Notes under the pieces: model-generated
The model's input: the letters and a program-made list of their open reading frames with translations, nothing else
What the model was told of the DNA's origin: nothing
Database searches by the model: none
Translations under genes and position numbers: made by a program
NCBI RefSeq assembly: GCF_024362385.1
Contig: NZ_CP101466.1
Coordinates: forward strand, 248,001-312,000
Source of the DNA: Arthrobacter sp. DNA4
GTDB taxonomy: Bacteria; Actinomycetota; Actinomycetes; Actinomycetales; Micrococcaceae
Length of the DNA: 64,000 nt
Direction: 5' to 3'
In this document: positions 53,197-62,442 of the stretch, piece after piece
How the letters are laid out: the number at the start of each line of letters is the position of its first letter
How positions within the stretch are numbered: position 1 is the first letter of the stretch

Positions 53197-54324
53197 CTAC
53201 AGCGCGGGCAGCACGTCCCTGGCCTCGCCCGCATCCATACCGGTGGCTTCCAACAGGTCCACCATCAGCGGCCGGAACAGCATGACAACGGTTTCGCCCT
53301 CCAGCCGCGTCACCTCCAGCAGCTTGGGATGCAGGCGAAGGGCGATCTCGCTCAGGTCCCGCCGGGCAGTGCGCAAGTGGGCGCGGCGAACGCCTTCGTG
53401 CGTCTCCGCAAGGCCCAGGGAAAGCTCATCAATGGCGGCAGCGGTCTCCTGCAGCACCCCCGCGATGCTGTCCGTCGCCTCGTCCGAGAGCGCCGTGTGG
53501 TTGATGGCGCTGGTCAACCGCCGCGCAAACACGCGGCTGTTCCTCAGGGCAAGGTCGATGAAATCCAGCGACTGCTTCAGCCGGTCCAGTTCATCACGGT
53601 GCCGCCGGTAAGCGGGCGCCAACGTGGCCACCTCGCCGGACGCGCGGAGGGACTGGCGCATGGCATCCACCAGCGGCTGGCAGTTCCGGCCGCGGATCAG
53701 CGCATGCCAGGCCTGGGTGGAGTCACTGTTGGCCAGCGCCCCGGCACATTCACGCAGTACCTCCGCCAGTTCATGCAGCAGTTTCTGCACATCCCGGCGC
53801 GGCTCCTGGCGGGGGTCCTTTGGCACCAGGATGGTCACCAGCAGGGCGCACATGCCGCCCACCACGGCATCGATACTCCGGGTGAACGGGCCCCCGGACG
53901 GTGCGGGCAGCAAGACCACGAGCAGCGATTGAAGCGCCAGCTGGGTGGTGAAGATACTTCCGCTGTCCAGGAAGCGGGCCAGCAGGATCGAGAAGAGGAG
54001 CACGACGGCGGCCACCCAGATATCGCCGCCCAGCCAGTGCAGGAGCAGGTCACCGACGGCGATGCCGATGGTGCAGCCCAGGCCCACTTCCATCACGCGC
54101 CGCAGCCGTGGCTCCCGGGAAAATCCAAGGGCGATCAGCGACGAGGTGGCAGCGAACAGGGGGCCGGAGTGGCCCAGGATGTATTCGGCGAACGCATAGG
54201 CGCCCACCGCGCACACGGTCATCTGGATGGCGGGCACAAAGGAGTTGCGGCTTCGGATCAACCCGGTCCGGATCCGGCTGCGCAGGAACCGCCTGGTCGC
54301 TGAGAGTCCTGCTGGGATGGCCAT
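53197..54324 (-). CDS. FUSC/aromatic acid exporter-like membrane protein
   Basis: A 375-aa protein of the FUSC-like superfamily. The N-terminal half has about five to six membrane helices (QMTVCAVGAYAFAEYILG, SLIALGFSREPRLRRVMEVG, VAAVVLLFSILLARFLDSGS). The C-terminal cytoplasmic half is helical (DELDRLKQSLDFIDLALRNS). ATG 54324 gives MAIPAGLSATRRFLRSRIRT and has TAGACT (54332-54337) 7 nt upstream. Probably an efflux component; substrate unknown. Confidence 0.83.
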   Translation of the reverse strand: MAIPAGLSATRRFLRSRIRTGLIRSRNSFVPAIQMTVCAVGAYAFAEYILGHSGPLFAATSSLIALGFSREPRLRRVMEVGLGCTIGIAVGDLLLHWLGGDIWVAAVVLLFSILLARFLDSGSIFTTQLALQSLLVVLLPAPSGGPFTRSIDAVVGGMCALLVTILVPKDPRQEPRRDVQKLLHELAEVLRECAGALANSDSTQAWHALIRGRNCQPLVDAMRQSLRASGEVATLAPAYRRHRDELDRLKQSLDFIDLALRNSRVFARRLTSAINHTALSDEATDSIAGVLQETAAAIDELSLGLAETHEGVRRAHLRTARRDLSEIALRLHPKLLEVTRLEGETVVMLFRPLMVDLLEATGMDAGEARDVLPAL

Positions 54325-54433
54325 GGGTCCAAGTCTATTCAGTGCCGATCCACTGCCCGGCGCAGGTGCACTACGACTGCGCATGTGATCTGCGCAATGG
54401 TGACCCGGCATTTGTCAGCCAATATCCCGCCGT

Positions 54434-54477
54434 CGTTAATCCTCCGTTCACTTTGGACAGCCCATCCCGTTACCTGC
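54434..54477 (+). promoter_or_regulatory. Candidate PHO box upstream of pstS
   Basis: Two adjacent 11-bp direct repeats, CGTTAATCCTC (54434-54444) and CGTTCACTTTG (54445-54455), resemble the GTTCACC-type units bound by actinobacterial PhoP. A further CGTTACCTGCG begins at 54468, with one weak unit between. The site lies about 100-140 nt before the pstS start, as expected for phosphate-starvation activation. Confidence 0.65.
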
Positions 54478-54575
54478 GGCCCTTAACTTTCTTGAAGGTA
54501 CAAAACGTACGCATCGCGCAGCAGGGTTCTCCGTCCCTGTCCCGCACCTGAATAACCCTGGAAGGGGTACATCTA

Positions 54576-55697
54576 GTGAAGGCACTCCGCTTCGGCCGCC
54601 ACGCGGCTATCGCTGTTATCGCAGCCGGCGCACTCGCGCTCTCCGCCTGCGGTTCAGACAACGCCACGGGCACCGCCCCTGCCGGCACCCAGTCCGCCGG
54701 CGGCACCAAGGTGACCGGTACGCTGACCGGCATCGGTTCCTCCGCCCAGGGCGCCGCCATGGACGCCTGGAAGACCAACTTCGCCTCCGCCAACTCCGGT
54801 GCCACCGTGCAGTACTCCCCGGACGGCTCGGGCGCAGGCCGCAAGGCCATCCTGGACGGCTCGGCCCAGTTCGCCGGCTCGGACGCCTACCTCAAGGATG
54901 ACGAGTACGCCTCGTCCAAGTCCGTCTGCGGACCCGACGGCGCCATCAACGTCCCCGTCTACATCTCTCCGATCGCCGTGGCCTTCAACGTTCCCGGCGT
55001 CACCGACCTGAAGCTGGACGCCACCACCGTGGCCAAGATCTTCCGTGGCCAGATCGCCAAGTGGAACGACCCCGCCATCGCCGCCCTGAACGCCGGCGTC
55101 TCGCTGCCGGACCTGAAGGTCACCCCGGTGAACCGCTCCGACGACTCGGGCACCACGCAGAACTTCACTGACTACCTGGCCGCCGCCGCCTCGGACGTCT
55201 GGACCGACAAGGCAGCCGGTGTGTGGCCCGCCAGCCTCCAGGGCGAAAACGCCAAGGGCACCTCCGGCGTGGTCAAGACCGTCACGGACACCCCCGGTGC
55301 GGTGACCTACGCCGACGACTCCGCCGTCAGCGGCAAGCTGGGCGTTGCCCAGATCAAGGTAGGCGACTCCTTTACCAAGATCTCCGCCGATGCTGCTGCC
55401 AAGGCAGTGGACGCCGGCAAGCCCGTTGAAGGCCGCGCCGCCAATGACCTGTCCATCAAGCTGGACCGCAAGACCACCATCGCGGGCGCCTACCCGATCG
55501 TCCTGGTGTCCTTCCACGTCCTGTGCACCACGTACGACAAGCAGGAGACCGTTGACCTGGTCAAGGCCTTCGAGCACTACGTAGTTTCCGCAGAGGGCCA
55601 GAAGGCCGCAGCAGAGTCGGCCAAGTCCGCCCCGCTGTCCTCGGACCTCGCAGCAAAGGCCGCCAAGGCCATCGACTCGATCAAGGTCAAGTCCTAG
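54576..55697 (+). CDS. pstS: Phosphate ABC transporter substrate-binding protein PstS
   Basis: High-affinity phosphate-binding lipoprotein of 373 aa. The lipobox LALSAC places the lipidated Cys at residue 25. The mature part has IGSSAQGAAMDAWKTNFASA, GSGAGRKAILDGSAQFAGSD, and NRSDDSGTTQNFTDYL, all typical of PstS phosphate-binding loops. The GTG 54576 start follows GGAAGGGG. A stable intercistronic hairpin separates it from pstC and may allow higher pstS mRNA levels. Confidence 0.96.
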   Translation: MKALRFGRHAAIAVIAAGALALSACGSDNATGTAPAGTQSAGGTKVTGTLTGIGSSAQGAAMDAWKTNFASANSGATVQYSPDGSGAGRKAILDGSAQFAGSDAYLKDDEYASSKSVCGPDGAINVPVYISPIAVAFNVPGVTDLKLDATTVAKIFRGQIAKWNDPAIAALNAGVSLPDLKVTPVNRSDDSGTTQNFTDYLAAAASDVWTDKAAGVWPASLQGENAKGTSGVVKTVTDTPGAVTYADDSAVSGKLGVAQIKVGDSFTKISADAAAKAVDAGKPVEGRAANDLSIKLDRKTTIAGAYPIVLVSFHVLCTTYDKQETVDLVKAFEHYVVSAEGQKAAAESAKSAPLSSDLAAKAAKAIDSIKVKS

Positions 55698-55715
55698 CCA
55701 ACGCTGTAAAACCGG

Positions 55716-55748
55716 GTTCCCCGCCTGCCGGACGGCAGTGCGGGGAAC
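55716..55748 (+). promoter_or_regulatory. Intercistronic hairpin between pstS and pstC
   Basis: Arms GTTCCCCGC (55716-55724) and GCGGGGAAC (55740-55748) with an inner CTGCCG/CGGCAG-like stem form a strong hairpin directly after pstS. It has no T-run, so it is more like an mRNA 3'-stabiliser or partial terminator that reduces the downstream genes. Confidence 0.65.
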
Positions 55749-55800
55749 TTGGCTTTGCACCCCGCATCCTTAATCCAGCTACGAATTGAAGGGCCGTCGA

Positions 55801-56733
55801 ATGACCGCCACCTCCCTGACCAGTACCCAGGGCGCCGGGCGCGCCGGGGACAAAGTCTTCTCCGGCGCCACGCTGGCAGCCGGGTGCCTGATCCTCGCCG
55901 TCCTTTTCGGCGTCGCGCTTTTCCTGGTAGTCCAGGCAATCCCCGCGCTGACCGCGCCCGCAGACAAGATCCAGGGCGGCCAGGGCTTCTTCGCCTACAT
56001 CGGGCCCATCGTGATCGGCACGCTCATCGCCGCCGCCATTGCGCTGGTGATCGCCACCCCCGTCGCCATCGGCGTGGCGCTGTTCATCTCCCACTTCGCA
56101 CCCCGCCGCCTGGCCTCCGGGCTCGGCTACGTGGTGGACCTGCTCGCCGCCATCCCCTCCGTGGTCTACGGCGCCTGGGGTGCCGCTTTCCTTGCCAAGG
56201 AGATCGCGCCGGCGTACGGCTGGCTCGCGGCCAACATGGGCTGGCTCCCCATCCTCCAGGGCCCGGCCTCAACCACCGGCAAGACCATCCTCACCGCCGG
56301 AATCGTCCTTGCCGTCATGGTCCTGCCCATCATCACCTCGCTGTCCCGCGAGATCTTCCTGCAGACCCCCAAGCTGCATGAGGAAGCTGCGCTGGCACTC
56401 GGTGCCACCCGCTGGGAAATGATCAAGATGGCCGTCCTGCCCTTCGCCCGGCCCGGCATCATCAGCGCCATCATGCTGGGCCTGGGGCGCGCACTGGGTG
56501 AGACCATGGCCGTTGCCCTGGTGCTCTCTTCCGGTGCCCTGACCGCCAGCCTGATTCAGTCCGGCAACCAGACCATCGCAGCCGAGATCGCCCTGAACTT
56601 CCCCGAAGCCAGCGGCCTCAAAGTCAGCACCCTGATCGCCGCCGGCCTGGTGCTGTTCATCATCACCCTGGCCGTGAACATGATCGCGCGCTGGGTCATT
56701 ACCCGGCACAAAGAATTCTCGGGAGCCAACTAA
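55801..56733 (+). CDS. pstC: Phosphate ABC transporter permease PstC
   Basis: Inner-membrane subunit of 310 aa with about six helices. The binding-protein-dependent transport signature lies around EEAALALGATRWEMIKMAVL, and GRALGETMAVALV is present. ATG 55801 has GAAGGG upstream; TTG 55786 is less likely. pstA begins immediately after the stop. Confidence 0.95.
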   Translation: MTATSLTSTQGAGRAGDKVFSGATLAAGCLILAVLFGVALFLVVQAIPALTAPADKIQGGQGFFAYIGPIVIGTLIAAAIALVIATPVAIGVALFISHFAPRRLASGLGYVVDLLAAIPSVVYGAWGAAFLAKEIAPAYGWLAANMGWLPILQGPASTTGKTILTAGIVLAVMVLPIITSLSREIFLQTPKLHEEAALALGATRWEMIKMAVLPFARPGIISAIMLGLGRALGETMAVALVLSSGALTASLIQSGNQTIAAEIALNFPEASGLKVSTLIAAGLVLFIITLAVNMIARWVITRHKEFSGAN

Positions 56734-57846
56734 ATGACCTCCACGCTTACCCCCGTCCGCAGCAAGCGGTCGGCGCTTACCAAGGGCCAGCTGCCCAAGT
56801 TCGCACCCTATGCAGTGCTCGGTGGAGCGCTGATTGTCGGCGCCGCCATCCTTGCCCTGATCGGCTTCAACCCGTTCGGCTGGGGCCTGGTCTCCGCCAT
56901 CCTGTTCGCTGTGGGCCTGGTGTCCTGGAGCGCCGCGGTGGAAGGCTCCCGCAAGGCCAAGGACAAGCTGGCCACCTGCCTGGTGGTCGGCTCATTCCTG
57001 GTGGCTCTGCTGCCCCTGGTCTCAGTGATCTGGACCGTGCTGGTCAACGGCATCCCCGGGCTCATCGATCCCGGGTTCCTCACCACCTCCATGAACGGCG
57101 TCACAGGCGCGTTCGACAACAAGGCCGTGGAAAGCGGTGCCCCCGTAATGGGCGGCATCTACCACGCCCTCCTGGGCACCGTGCAGATCACGCTGCTCGC
57201 CACCGTGATCTCCGTCCCCGTGGGGCTGCTCACGGCCATCTACCTCGTGGAGTACGGCAACGACGGCCGCCTGGCCAAGGCCATCACGTTCTTCGTGGAC
57301 GTCATGACCGGCATCCCCTCCATCGTGGCCGGCCTGTTCGCTGCCGCGTTCTTCTTCGTGGTGGTGGGCCCGGGCACCAAGACCGGTGCGGTGGCCGCCG
57401 TCGCGCTTTCCGTGCTGATGATCCCCGTGGTGGTCCGCTCCAGCGAGGAAATGCTCAAGATCGTCCCCAACGAGCTCCGCGAGGCGGCCTACGCCCTGGG
57501 CGTCCGCAAGTGGCGGACCATCCTCAAGGTGGTCATTCCGACGGCGATCTCCGGCATCGCGTCCGGCGTCACCCTGGCGATCGCCCGGGTCATCGGCGAG
57601 ACGGCGCCCATCCTGGTCACCGCCGGCTTTGCCACCAGCATCAACTCCAACGTGTTTGGCGGCTGGATGGCCTCGCTGCCCACGTTCATCTACACCCAGA
57701 TCCTCAACCCCACCTCGCCGTCCAACCCGGACCCGTCCTCCCAGCGGGCGTGGGGTGCGGCCCTGGTCCTGATCATCCTGGTGATGGTCCTGAACCTGGT
57801 GGCGCGCCTGATCGCCAGGATCTTCGCCCCCAAAACCGGCCGGTAA
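56734..57846 (+). CDS. pstA: Phosphate ABC transporter permease PstA
   Basis: Inner-membrane subunit of 370 aa. It is longer than usual by an N-terminal part with extra helices (about residues 25-80). The EAA-like loop is seen as LREAAYALGVRKWRTILKVV and the typical GETAPILVTAG follows. ATG 56734 directly abuts the pstC stop. Confidence 0.95.
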   Translation: MTSTLTPVRSKRSALTKGQLPKFAPYAVLGGALIVGAAILALIGFNPFGWGLVSAILFAVGLVSWSAAVEGSRKAKDKLATCLVVGSFLVALLPLVSVIWTVLVNGIPGLIDPGFLTTSMNGVTGAFDNKAVESGAPVMGGIYHALLGTVQITLLATVISVPVGLLTAIYLVEYGNDGRLAKAITFFVDVMTGIPSIVAGLFAAAFFFVVVGPGTKTGAVAAVALSVLMIPVVVRSSEEMLKIVPNELREAAYALGVRKWRTILKVVIPTAISGIASGVTLAIARVIGETAPILVTAGFATSINSNVFGGWMASLPTFIYTQILNPTSPSNPDPSSQRAWGAALVLIILVMVLNLVARLIARIFAPKTGR

Positions 57847-57917
57847 CCAGGCCTCCCTTCCGCCATACCGCGGCGGATCCTAGACTTCAATCCATACCCA
57901 GCAAGTGAAGGAACACC

Positions 57918-58697
57918 ATGTCTAAGCGCATCGACGTCAAGGACCTGAACGTGTACTACGGCGACTTCCTCGCCGTTGAGGACGTCAGCATCAACATCGA
58001 GGCCAAGTCCGTCACCGCGTTCATCGGCCCCTCCGGCTGCGGAAAGTCCACCTTCCTCCGCACCCTGAACCGCATGCACGAGGTCATCCCCGGCGCGCGC
58101 GTTGAGGGCGAGGTCCTGCTGGACGGCGACAACCTCTATGGCCCAGGCGTGGACCCCGTAACCGTGCGCTCGCAGATCGGCATGGTCTTCCAGCGGCCCA
58201 ACCCGTTCCCCACGATGTCCATCAGGGACAACGTGCTGGTAAGCGTGAAGCTGAACAACAAGAAGATCTCCAAGGGCGAGGCCGATGTCCTGGTGGAACG
58301 CTCCCTCAAGGGCGCCAACCTCTGGAACGAGGTCAAGGACCGGCTGGAGAAGCCCGGGTCCGGCCTCTCGGGCGGCCAGCAGCAGCGCCTCTGCATCGCC
58401 CGCGCCATCGCCGTGGAGCCGCAGGTGATCCTCATGGATGAGCCCTGCTCCGCCCTGGACCCCATCTCCACCCTGGCCATTGAGGACCTCATCAACGAGC
58501 TCAAGGACCAGTACACAGTGGTGATCGTTACCCACAACATGCAGCAGGCCGCGCGCGTGTCCGACAAGACGGCCTTCTTCAACATTGCGGGCACCGGCAA
58601 GCCGGGCAAGCTGATCGAGTACGGCGACACGCACACCATCTTCAGCAACCCCGTACAGAAGGCTACGGAAGACTACGTCTCCGGACGCTTCGGGTAA
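57918..58697 (+). CDS. pstB: Phosphate ABC transporter ATP-binding protein PstB
   Basis: The ATPase subunit, 259 aa. Walker [10 protein letters not shown], the signature [16 protein letters not shown], Walker [14 protein letters not shown] and the switch His ([13 protein letters not shown]) are all present. ATG 57918 has GAAGG upstream. The 71-nt gap before it holds a small hairpin TCCGCC/GGCGGA and a TAGACT hexamer (57881-57886), so pstB might also have a promoter of its own. Confidence 0.97.
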   Translation: MSKRIDVKDLNVYYGDFLAVEDVSINIEAKSVTAFIGPSGCGKSTFLRTLNRMHEVIPGARVEGEVLLDGDNLYGPGVDPVTVRSQIGMVFQRPNPFPTMSIRDNVLVSVKLNNKKISKGEADVLVERSLKGANLWNEVKDRLEKPGSGLSGGQQQRLCIARAIAVEPQVILMDEPCSALDPISTLAIEDLINELKDQYTVVIVTHNMQQAARVSDKTAFFNIAGTGKPGKLIEYGDTHTIFSNPVQKATEDYVSGRFG

Positions 58698-58790
58698 ACC
58701 GCTGTTCCCGTTGGCGATCTACTGACCGGTTTAGTACGCTAATCGAGATACTTTCGCAACTAGTAGTAAGCCCGCTTAAGGAGTTTTGCC

Positions 58791-59219
58791 ATGACGCAGA
58801 CGGCCAGTGAACCCCTGGGCCCCCAGCTTACTGTTTCCGTACCCGGGGTGGACGCAGTGCAGGACGCTGTTGAACCGGCGCAGGCTTTCGCCGCTGCGGC
58901 GGGGCTGGCGGGACCCCTGGCCGCCGGTCCGCTGGCGCCGGAGCTCGAACCGCACCTGGCCCTGGCCGCGGCCGGAGTTGAGGAAGCCATCGAGGAAGAG
59001 GATGTCCTGGCCGAGGTGTGGCGCACCAGCTCGCGCCTCGAAAGCATGCAGTGGGAACTGGACACCGCCCAGGAGTCCCTGCGGCAGGCTGTCCGCAAGG
59101 CTTCCGCTGCCGGAGTGGCGGACGGCGAACTGTGCAGCGCCGCCAACCTGACCCCGGAGGAGCTCGCCACCGTGCTGATGGCCGCCGCCGTCGTCAGCCC
59201 TGTGGCGCTGGAGTTCTAG
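58791..59219 (+). CDS. Hypothetical protein (142 aa) downstream of pstB
   Basis: A 142-aa protein with a ribosome binding site AGGAG before ATG 58791. It is Ala/Glu-rich and mostly helical; the C-terminal part contains WRTSSRLESMQWELDTAQES and NLTPEELATVLMAAAV. There is no membrane helix. I do not recognise a family. Position in the phosphate cluster suggests, but does not show, a link to phosphate stress. Confidence 0.75.
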   Translation: MTQTASEPLGPQLTVSVPGVDAVQDAVEPAQAFAAAAGLAGPLAAGPLAPELEPHLALAAAGVEEAIEEEDVLAEVWRTSSRLESMQWELDTAQESLRQAVRKASAAGVADGELCSAANLTPEELATVLMAAAVVSPVALEF

Positions 59220-59249
59220 CAAAACCTTGAGGCGCGGCGGCCGCGGTGC

Positions 59250-59657
59250 CTATTCCGGGACCTCCAGCTGGAACCCGCAGTGGCAGCGCAGGACCCGGGT
59301 CGGCAGGGATACGGCGTTGAGCCCGCTGCCTGGCCTGCTGCTGCGGTAGCAGAGCCGCTCTACCTCGAACTCCGCCTCTTCCATGGGGAAGCCGCAGTGG
59401 ATGTAGTCGTCCCCGAAGAGGACCACCTGGGCCATCCAGCGGACCTGGTTCAGCGCGGCCGCGACGTCGGTGGCGTATGCCGTGTGTTCCTGGAACAGGT
59501 CGCAGTCGTTGCAGGTGTAGGACACCGTGACCAGGTCCCCGCCGGCAGCGCCGATGGCAGTAATGGCGTGGATGGTCAGCTGGTGCTCGGTTCCGCAGGC
59601 CTCGCACTGTGGTTGCCGGGGCTGTGGAAGGTGGCGCCGGGAATAGGAGGGAGACAT
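59250..59657 (-). CDS. Hypothetical zinc-ribbon-like protein (135 aa)
   Basis: A 135-aa protein with paired Cys motifs: CEACGTEH near the N-terminus, CNDCDLF in the middle and LRCHCGFQLEVPE at the C-terminus, plus a single CG at YIHCGF. The layout suggests a metal-binding protein. The start ATG 59657 gives MSPSYSRRHLPQP; the frame extends upstream but without support. It lies convergent to 58791-59219 and upstream of the PiT operon on the same strand. Function unknown. Confidence 0.75.
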   Translation of the reverse strand: MSPSYSRRHLPQPRQPQCEACGTEHQLTIHAITAIGAAGGDLVTVSYTCNDCDLFQEHTAYATDVAAALNQVRWMAQVVLFGDDYIHCGFPMEEAEFEVERLCYRSSRPGSGLNAVSLPTRVLRCHCGFQLEVPE

Positions 59658-59838
59658 GACGCCTGCTCTTTTCCGCGTTGTGCATCCAGGCCGCCGGGTG
59701 GCTGCAGCGGCGCCGCGTCCGCAGCCCTGCACACGGCGCGGACGCCGGTCCCCGGCACCGTTGACCGGGGGCGCACTTTCGAATCTACGTCACGGCGGAT
59801 TCCCTGTACAGGGCAGCACCGCCCCCGGCACGCCCCGC

Positions 59839-60849
59839 CTAGGCGGAAATGGGGGAGAGGGCCAGCGCAAGCACGAAGCCCAGGGCGCACGTCGCCAGCG
59901 GGGTCAACCCCCAGAGCCACAGGATCCGGATGACCAATTTTCGGTTCGTGACCGAAAAGTGCTGGTTCTCTCCGGCGCCGAGGGCACCGGCCGTGACGGT
60001 GTGGGTGGTGGAAAGCGGCCAGTGCAGCCCGATGGCCCCCACGAAGAGCATCAGCGCGCTGAAGGTCTGGGCCACGGAACCACGCAGGGGATCGATCCTG
60101 GTGATCTTGTATCCGATGGTGTGGGAGATCCGCCATCCTCCGAAGAGCGTCCCGGCAGTCATCATTACCGCGGAAAGTGCCGCAACCCAGGTGGGGATCC
60201 CGCCGTCGGAATAGCCTGCTGCCAGCAGGGCCAGCAGCAGCACCGCGCTGACGCGTTGGCCGTCCTGCAGGCCGTGGCCAAAGGCCACCGCGCCGGCGGC
60301 AACCGCCTGGCCGCGGCGGAAGCGCTGGTTCACCACGTTGGGCTGGGTATAGCGGGCCACCCACGTGGCTGGATACACCAGGAGGAAGGAACCGCTGTAG
60401 GCCACCAGCGGGGACAGTACCAGCGGCAGGACCACCTGGAACAGGAGCGACTGGTCCACCCCTGCCACTCCCGGGCCCCCGATCGCCAGGCTGGCGAGGC
60501 CTGCGCCGGCGAGCCCGCCCACCAGGGCGTGGGTGGAGGAGGCAGGGATGCCGCGCCACCACATCAGGACGCCCCAGGCGCAGGCGCTGGCCAGGCCCGC
60601 CACCAGGATGGCCAGGCCGTCAGTGCCGGACGGAAGGTTGATCCAGGTACGGCTGACGGCGACGGCGAGCAGGGCGCTCAGGAGGGCGCCGACAAAGTTG
60701 AAGAACGCGGCGAGGAGCACGCCGACGCTGGGGGTGAGCGCCCGGTTCCGCACGGCCAGGGCCACCGAGGTGGACGCGTCGCGGAACCCGTTCAGGAAAG
60801 CAAACGCCGCGGCCAGCAGGACCACCGCGCCAAAGATGACTGCCGTCAC
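59839..60849 (-). CDS. pit: Inorganic phosphate transporter, PiT family
   Basis: A 336-aa low-affinity phosphate:cation symporter with about eight helices. The family signature appears in the N-terminal half as FAFLNGFRDASTSVALAVRN, and a matching second half has AVAFGHGLQDGQRV. The start GTG 60849 is one base after the stop of the DUF47 gene, so the two form a transcript. DUF47-PiT pairs usually work together in phosphate uptake. Confidence 0.94.
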   Translation of the reverse strand: MTAVIFGAVVLLAAAFAFLNGFRDASTSVALAVRNRALTPSVGVLLAAFFNFVGALLSALLAVAVSRTWINLPSGTDGLAILVAGLASACAWGVLMWWRGIPASSTHALVGGLAGAGLASLAIGGPGVAGVDQSLLFQVVLPLVLSPLVAYSGSFLLVYPATWVARYTQPNVVNQRFRRGQAVAAGAVAFGHGLQDGQRVSAVLLLALLAAGYSDGGIPTWVAALSAVMMTAGTLFGGWRISHTIGYKITRIDPLRGSVAQTFSALMLFVGAIGLHWPLSTTHTVTAGALGAGENQHFSVTNRKLVIRILWLWGLTPLATCALGFVLALALSPISA

Positions 60850-60850
60850 G

Positions 60851-61468
60851 TCAGGATTCCTTGACGATGATGCTGCCTACCTGGGTGGCCACCCGCCGCA
60901 TGTCCTTGGTGACCTCCACCAGCTGGTTGGCGATGTCCCGGTTGCGGGAGTACTGGGCCCACTTCATGTCCGCGATCATGTCCGCCACCCAGACGCGGTG
61001 GGTCCGTTCGGCCCGCTTGGCGAGGCGCAGGATTTCGATCCAGTAGTCCTCGAGGTCGTCCAGGTTATTGAGCCTGCGCATGGCGTCAACGGTCAGCTCG
61101 GCCTGCCTGCTGATGATCTCCAGCTGGTCCGCCGCGCGCTTGGGGAGGCGGTCCAGCCGGTAAAGTGCCACCAGCTCCGCCGCGGCGTCCATCTTTTCCA
61201 TGGCTTCGTTGAGGTACCGGGAGAGGGCGTACATGTCCTCGCGGGGCAGCGGATTCACAAAGCTGGTGCGCATATGGGTCAGCAGCGCGAAATGCAGTTC
61301 GGCGGACTTGGCCTCGATGTTGTGCATGTCCTCAACGAGCTTGCCGTGTTCGTCCGCGGGTACGCCAAGGATCTCGGCCAGGGTGGCGGTGGCCAGCACG
61401 ATCTGTTGTGCCATCTGTGAGAGCAGGTTCAGCCCTGCGGGCTCCTGTGGAAAAAGGCGCAGCTTCAC
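60851..61468 (-). CDS. DUF47 family (PhoU-like) phosphate transport regulator
   Basis: A 205-aa all-helical PhoU-like protein (DUF47). It starts MKLRLFPQEPAGLNLLSQMA and has acidic helices with ELHFALLTHMRTSFVNPLPR that bind metal in this family. It is co-transcribed with the PiT gene and probably controls its activity. Start GTG 61468. No ordinary phoU is next to pstB in this window. Confidence 0.93.
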   Translation of the reverse strand: MKLRLFPQEPAGLNLLSQMAQQIVLATATLAEILGVPADEHGKLVEDMHNIEAKSAELHFALLTHMRTSFVNPLPREDMYALSRYLNEAMEKMDAAAELVALYRLDRLPKRAADQLEIISRQAELTVDAMRRLNNLDDLEDYWIEILRLAKRAERTHRVWVADMIADMKWAQYSRNRDIANQLVEVTKDMRRVATQVGSIIVKES

Positions 61469-61782
61469 GTGTTTACCGGTCTCCAGGACGTATCAAGGCG
61501 GGGGTTGCTGCCGTGTGACTTGACGGCGGCGCGCAACTGACGCTTACTCTACCGGCCCGTAACTGCACCCTCTGAATTGACCACCTGGAAGAGGGCAGAA
61601 AAATGGTGCCGAACCGGATACGCCTCTCGGCGGTAGGCCGCTCTAGGCGGCTAATTGTTGAAGCCCGGGGGTTTCGCGGCTCGGCACCGGTTTCAGTCTT
61701 CTACTTCACCCGGCCCAAGTCAATCTTGACAGCGGAGGCTTGGTTCGTCCCGGAAATCCGGTCCGCCGGTGGAAAGGACGCC
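61469..61782. other. Intergenic region before DUF47-pit
   Basis: This 314-bp stretch lies between two minus-strand genes. It contains an inverted pair GGTGCCGA (61605-61612) and TCGGCACC (61681-61688), and a local palindrome CCGC...GCGG near 61640. It should hold the terminator of the gene 61783-62442 and the promoter for DUF47-pit. An open frame from 61603 on the plus strand is not convincing. Confidence 0.4.
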
Positions 61783-62442
61783 TCAGTCCAGTTCGCCCAG
61801 GCGCCACGCGTTGGCCGCGTGTTCAAGGTCCTCGGCGGTCTTGACCAGTTGGTGGGAGTTGCGGGTCAGCTTGCTGGCGTGTGCCTCGTTGGCATGCTCG
61901 GCGCCGTCGGCGAGGGTGGCCTGGCCGAGCGCCACCACGCGGCAGAACGCGGCGGAGCGTTCCAGCGCGACGTCGAAATCGCCGTCGAACGCGCCGGAAA
62001 GGATGGCGTCCGCCATGGTGCGCATTTCGTCGGCGCCCGGTGGCTCAGCCGCGCCGGTCACCACGTTGGATACCTGGGCGGTGTCCCTGCCCGCGCGGAA
62101 GTAGACGGAGATGCGTTCGGGGTCCTGGACGGTGGCGGCACGGAGTGCGTAGAGCCGCCAGAGGGCGCCGGGAAGGGACCGGGCAGGGCTCTCCGCCCAC
62201 ATCTCGGCGATGGCGTCCAGGCCCTGTTCGTCCGCTAGCTTCACCAGGCGTTCGGTGATCACCGGATCGTCGCTGTCGCGGCCATGGCGGACCAGGGCCT
62301 GCGCGGCAAGGTGGGCAGCCTCTGACACGCGGGCGGGATCGGCACCGCCTGCGAAGGGCTCGAAGTCCATCGGAGCGAAGGGCTTGGGCTTATGGTGCCG
62401 GTTGCTGCCGCCGTACGGAGTTGTTCCTGCTTGCTCGCTCAT
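61783..62442 (-). CDS. Conserved hypothetical protein (219 aa)
   Basis: A 219-aa soluble, mainly helical protein with no recognised domain; its N-terminal part (KPKPFAPMDFEPFAGGADPA) is polar and the rest is Ala-rich. The start is ATG 62442 (MSEQAGTTPYGGSN). TAGCGT (62450-62455, minus strand) lies 7 nt upstream, which matches the leaderless pattern. I do not recognise the family. Confidence 0.75.
   Translation of the reverse strand: MSEQAGTTPYGGSNRHHKPKPFAPMDFEPFAGGADPARVSEAAHLAAQALVRHGRDSDDPVITERLVKLADEQGLDAIAEMWAESPARSLPGALWRLYALRAATVQDPERISVYFRAGRDTAQVSNVVTGAAEPPGADEMRTMADAILSGAFDGDFDVALERSAAFCRVVALGQATLADGAEHANEAHASKLTRNSHQLVKTAEDLEHAANAWRLGELD

Noticed and set aside
61603..62238. 211-codon open frame on the plus strand after the DUF47 gene
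   Set aside because: It runs opposite the unknown gene 61783-62442, which has a clear leaderless start, and has shadow-like composition.
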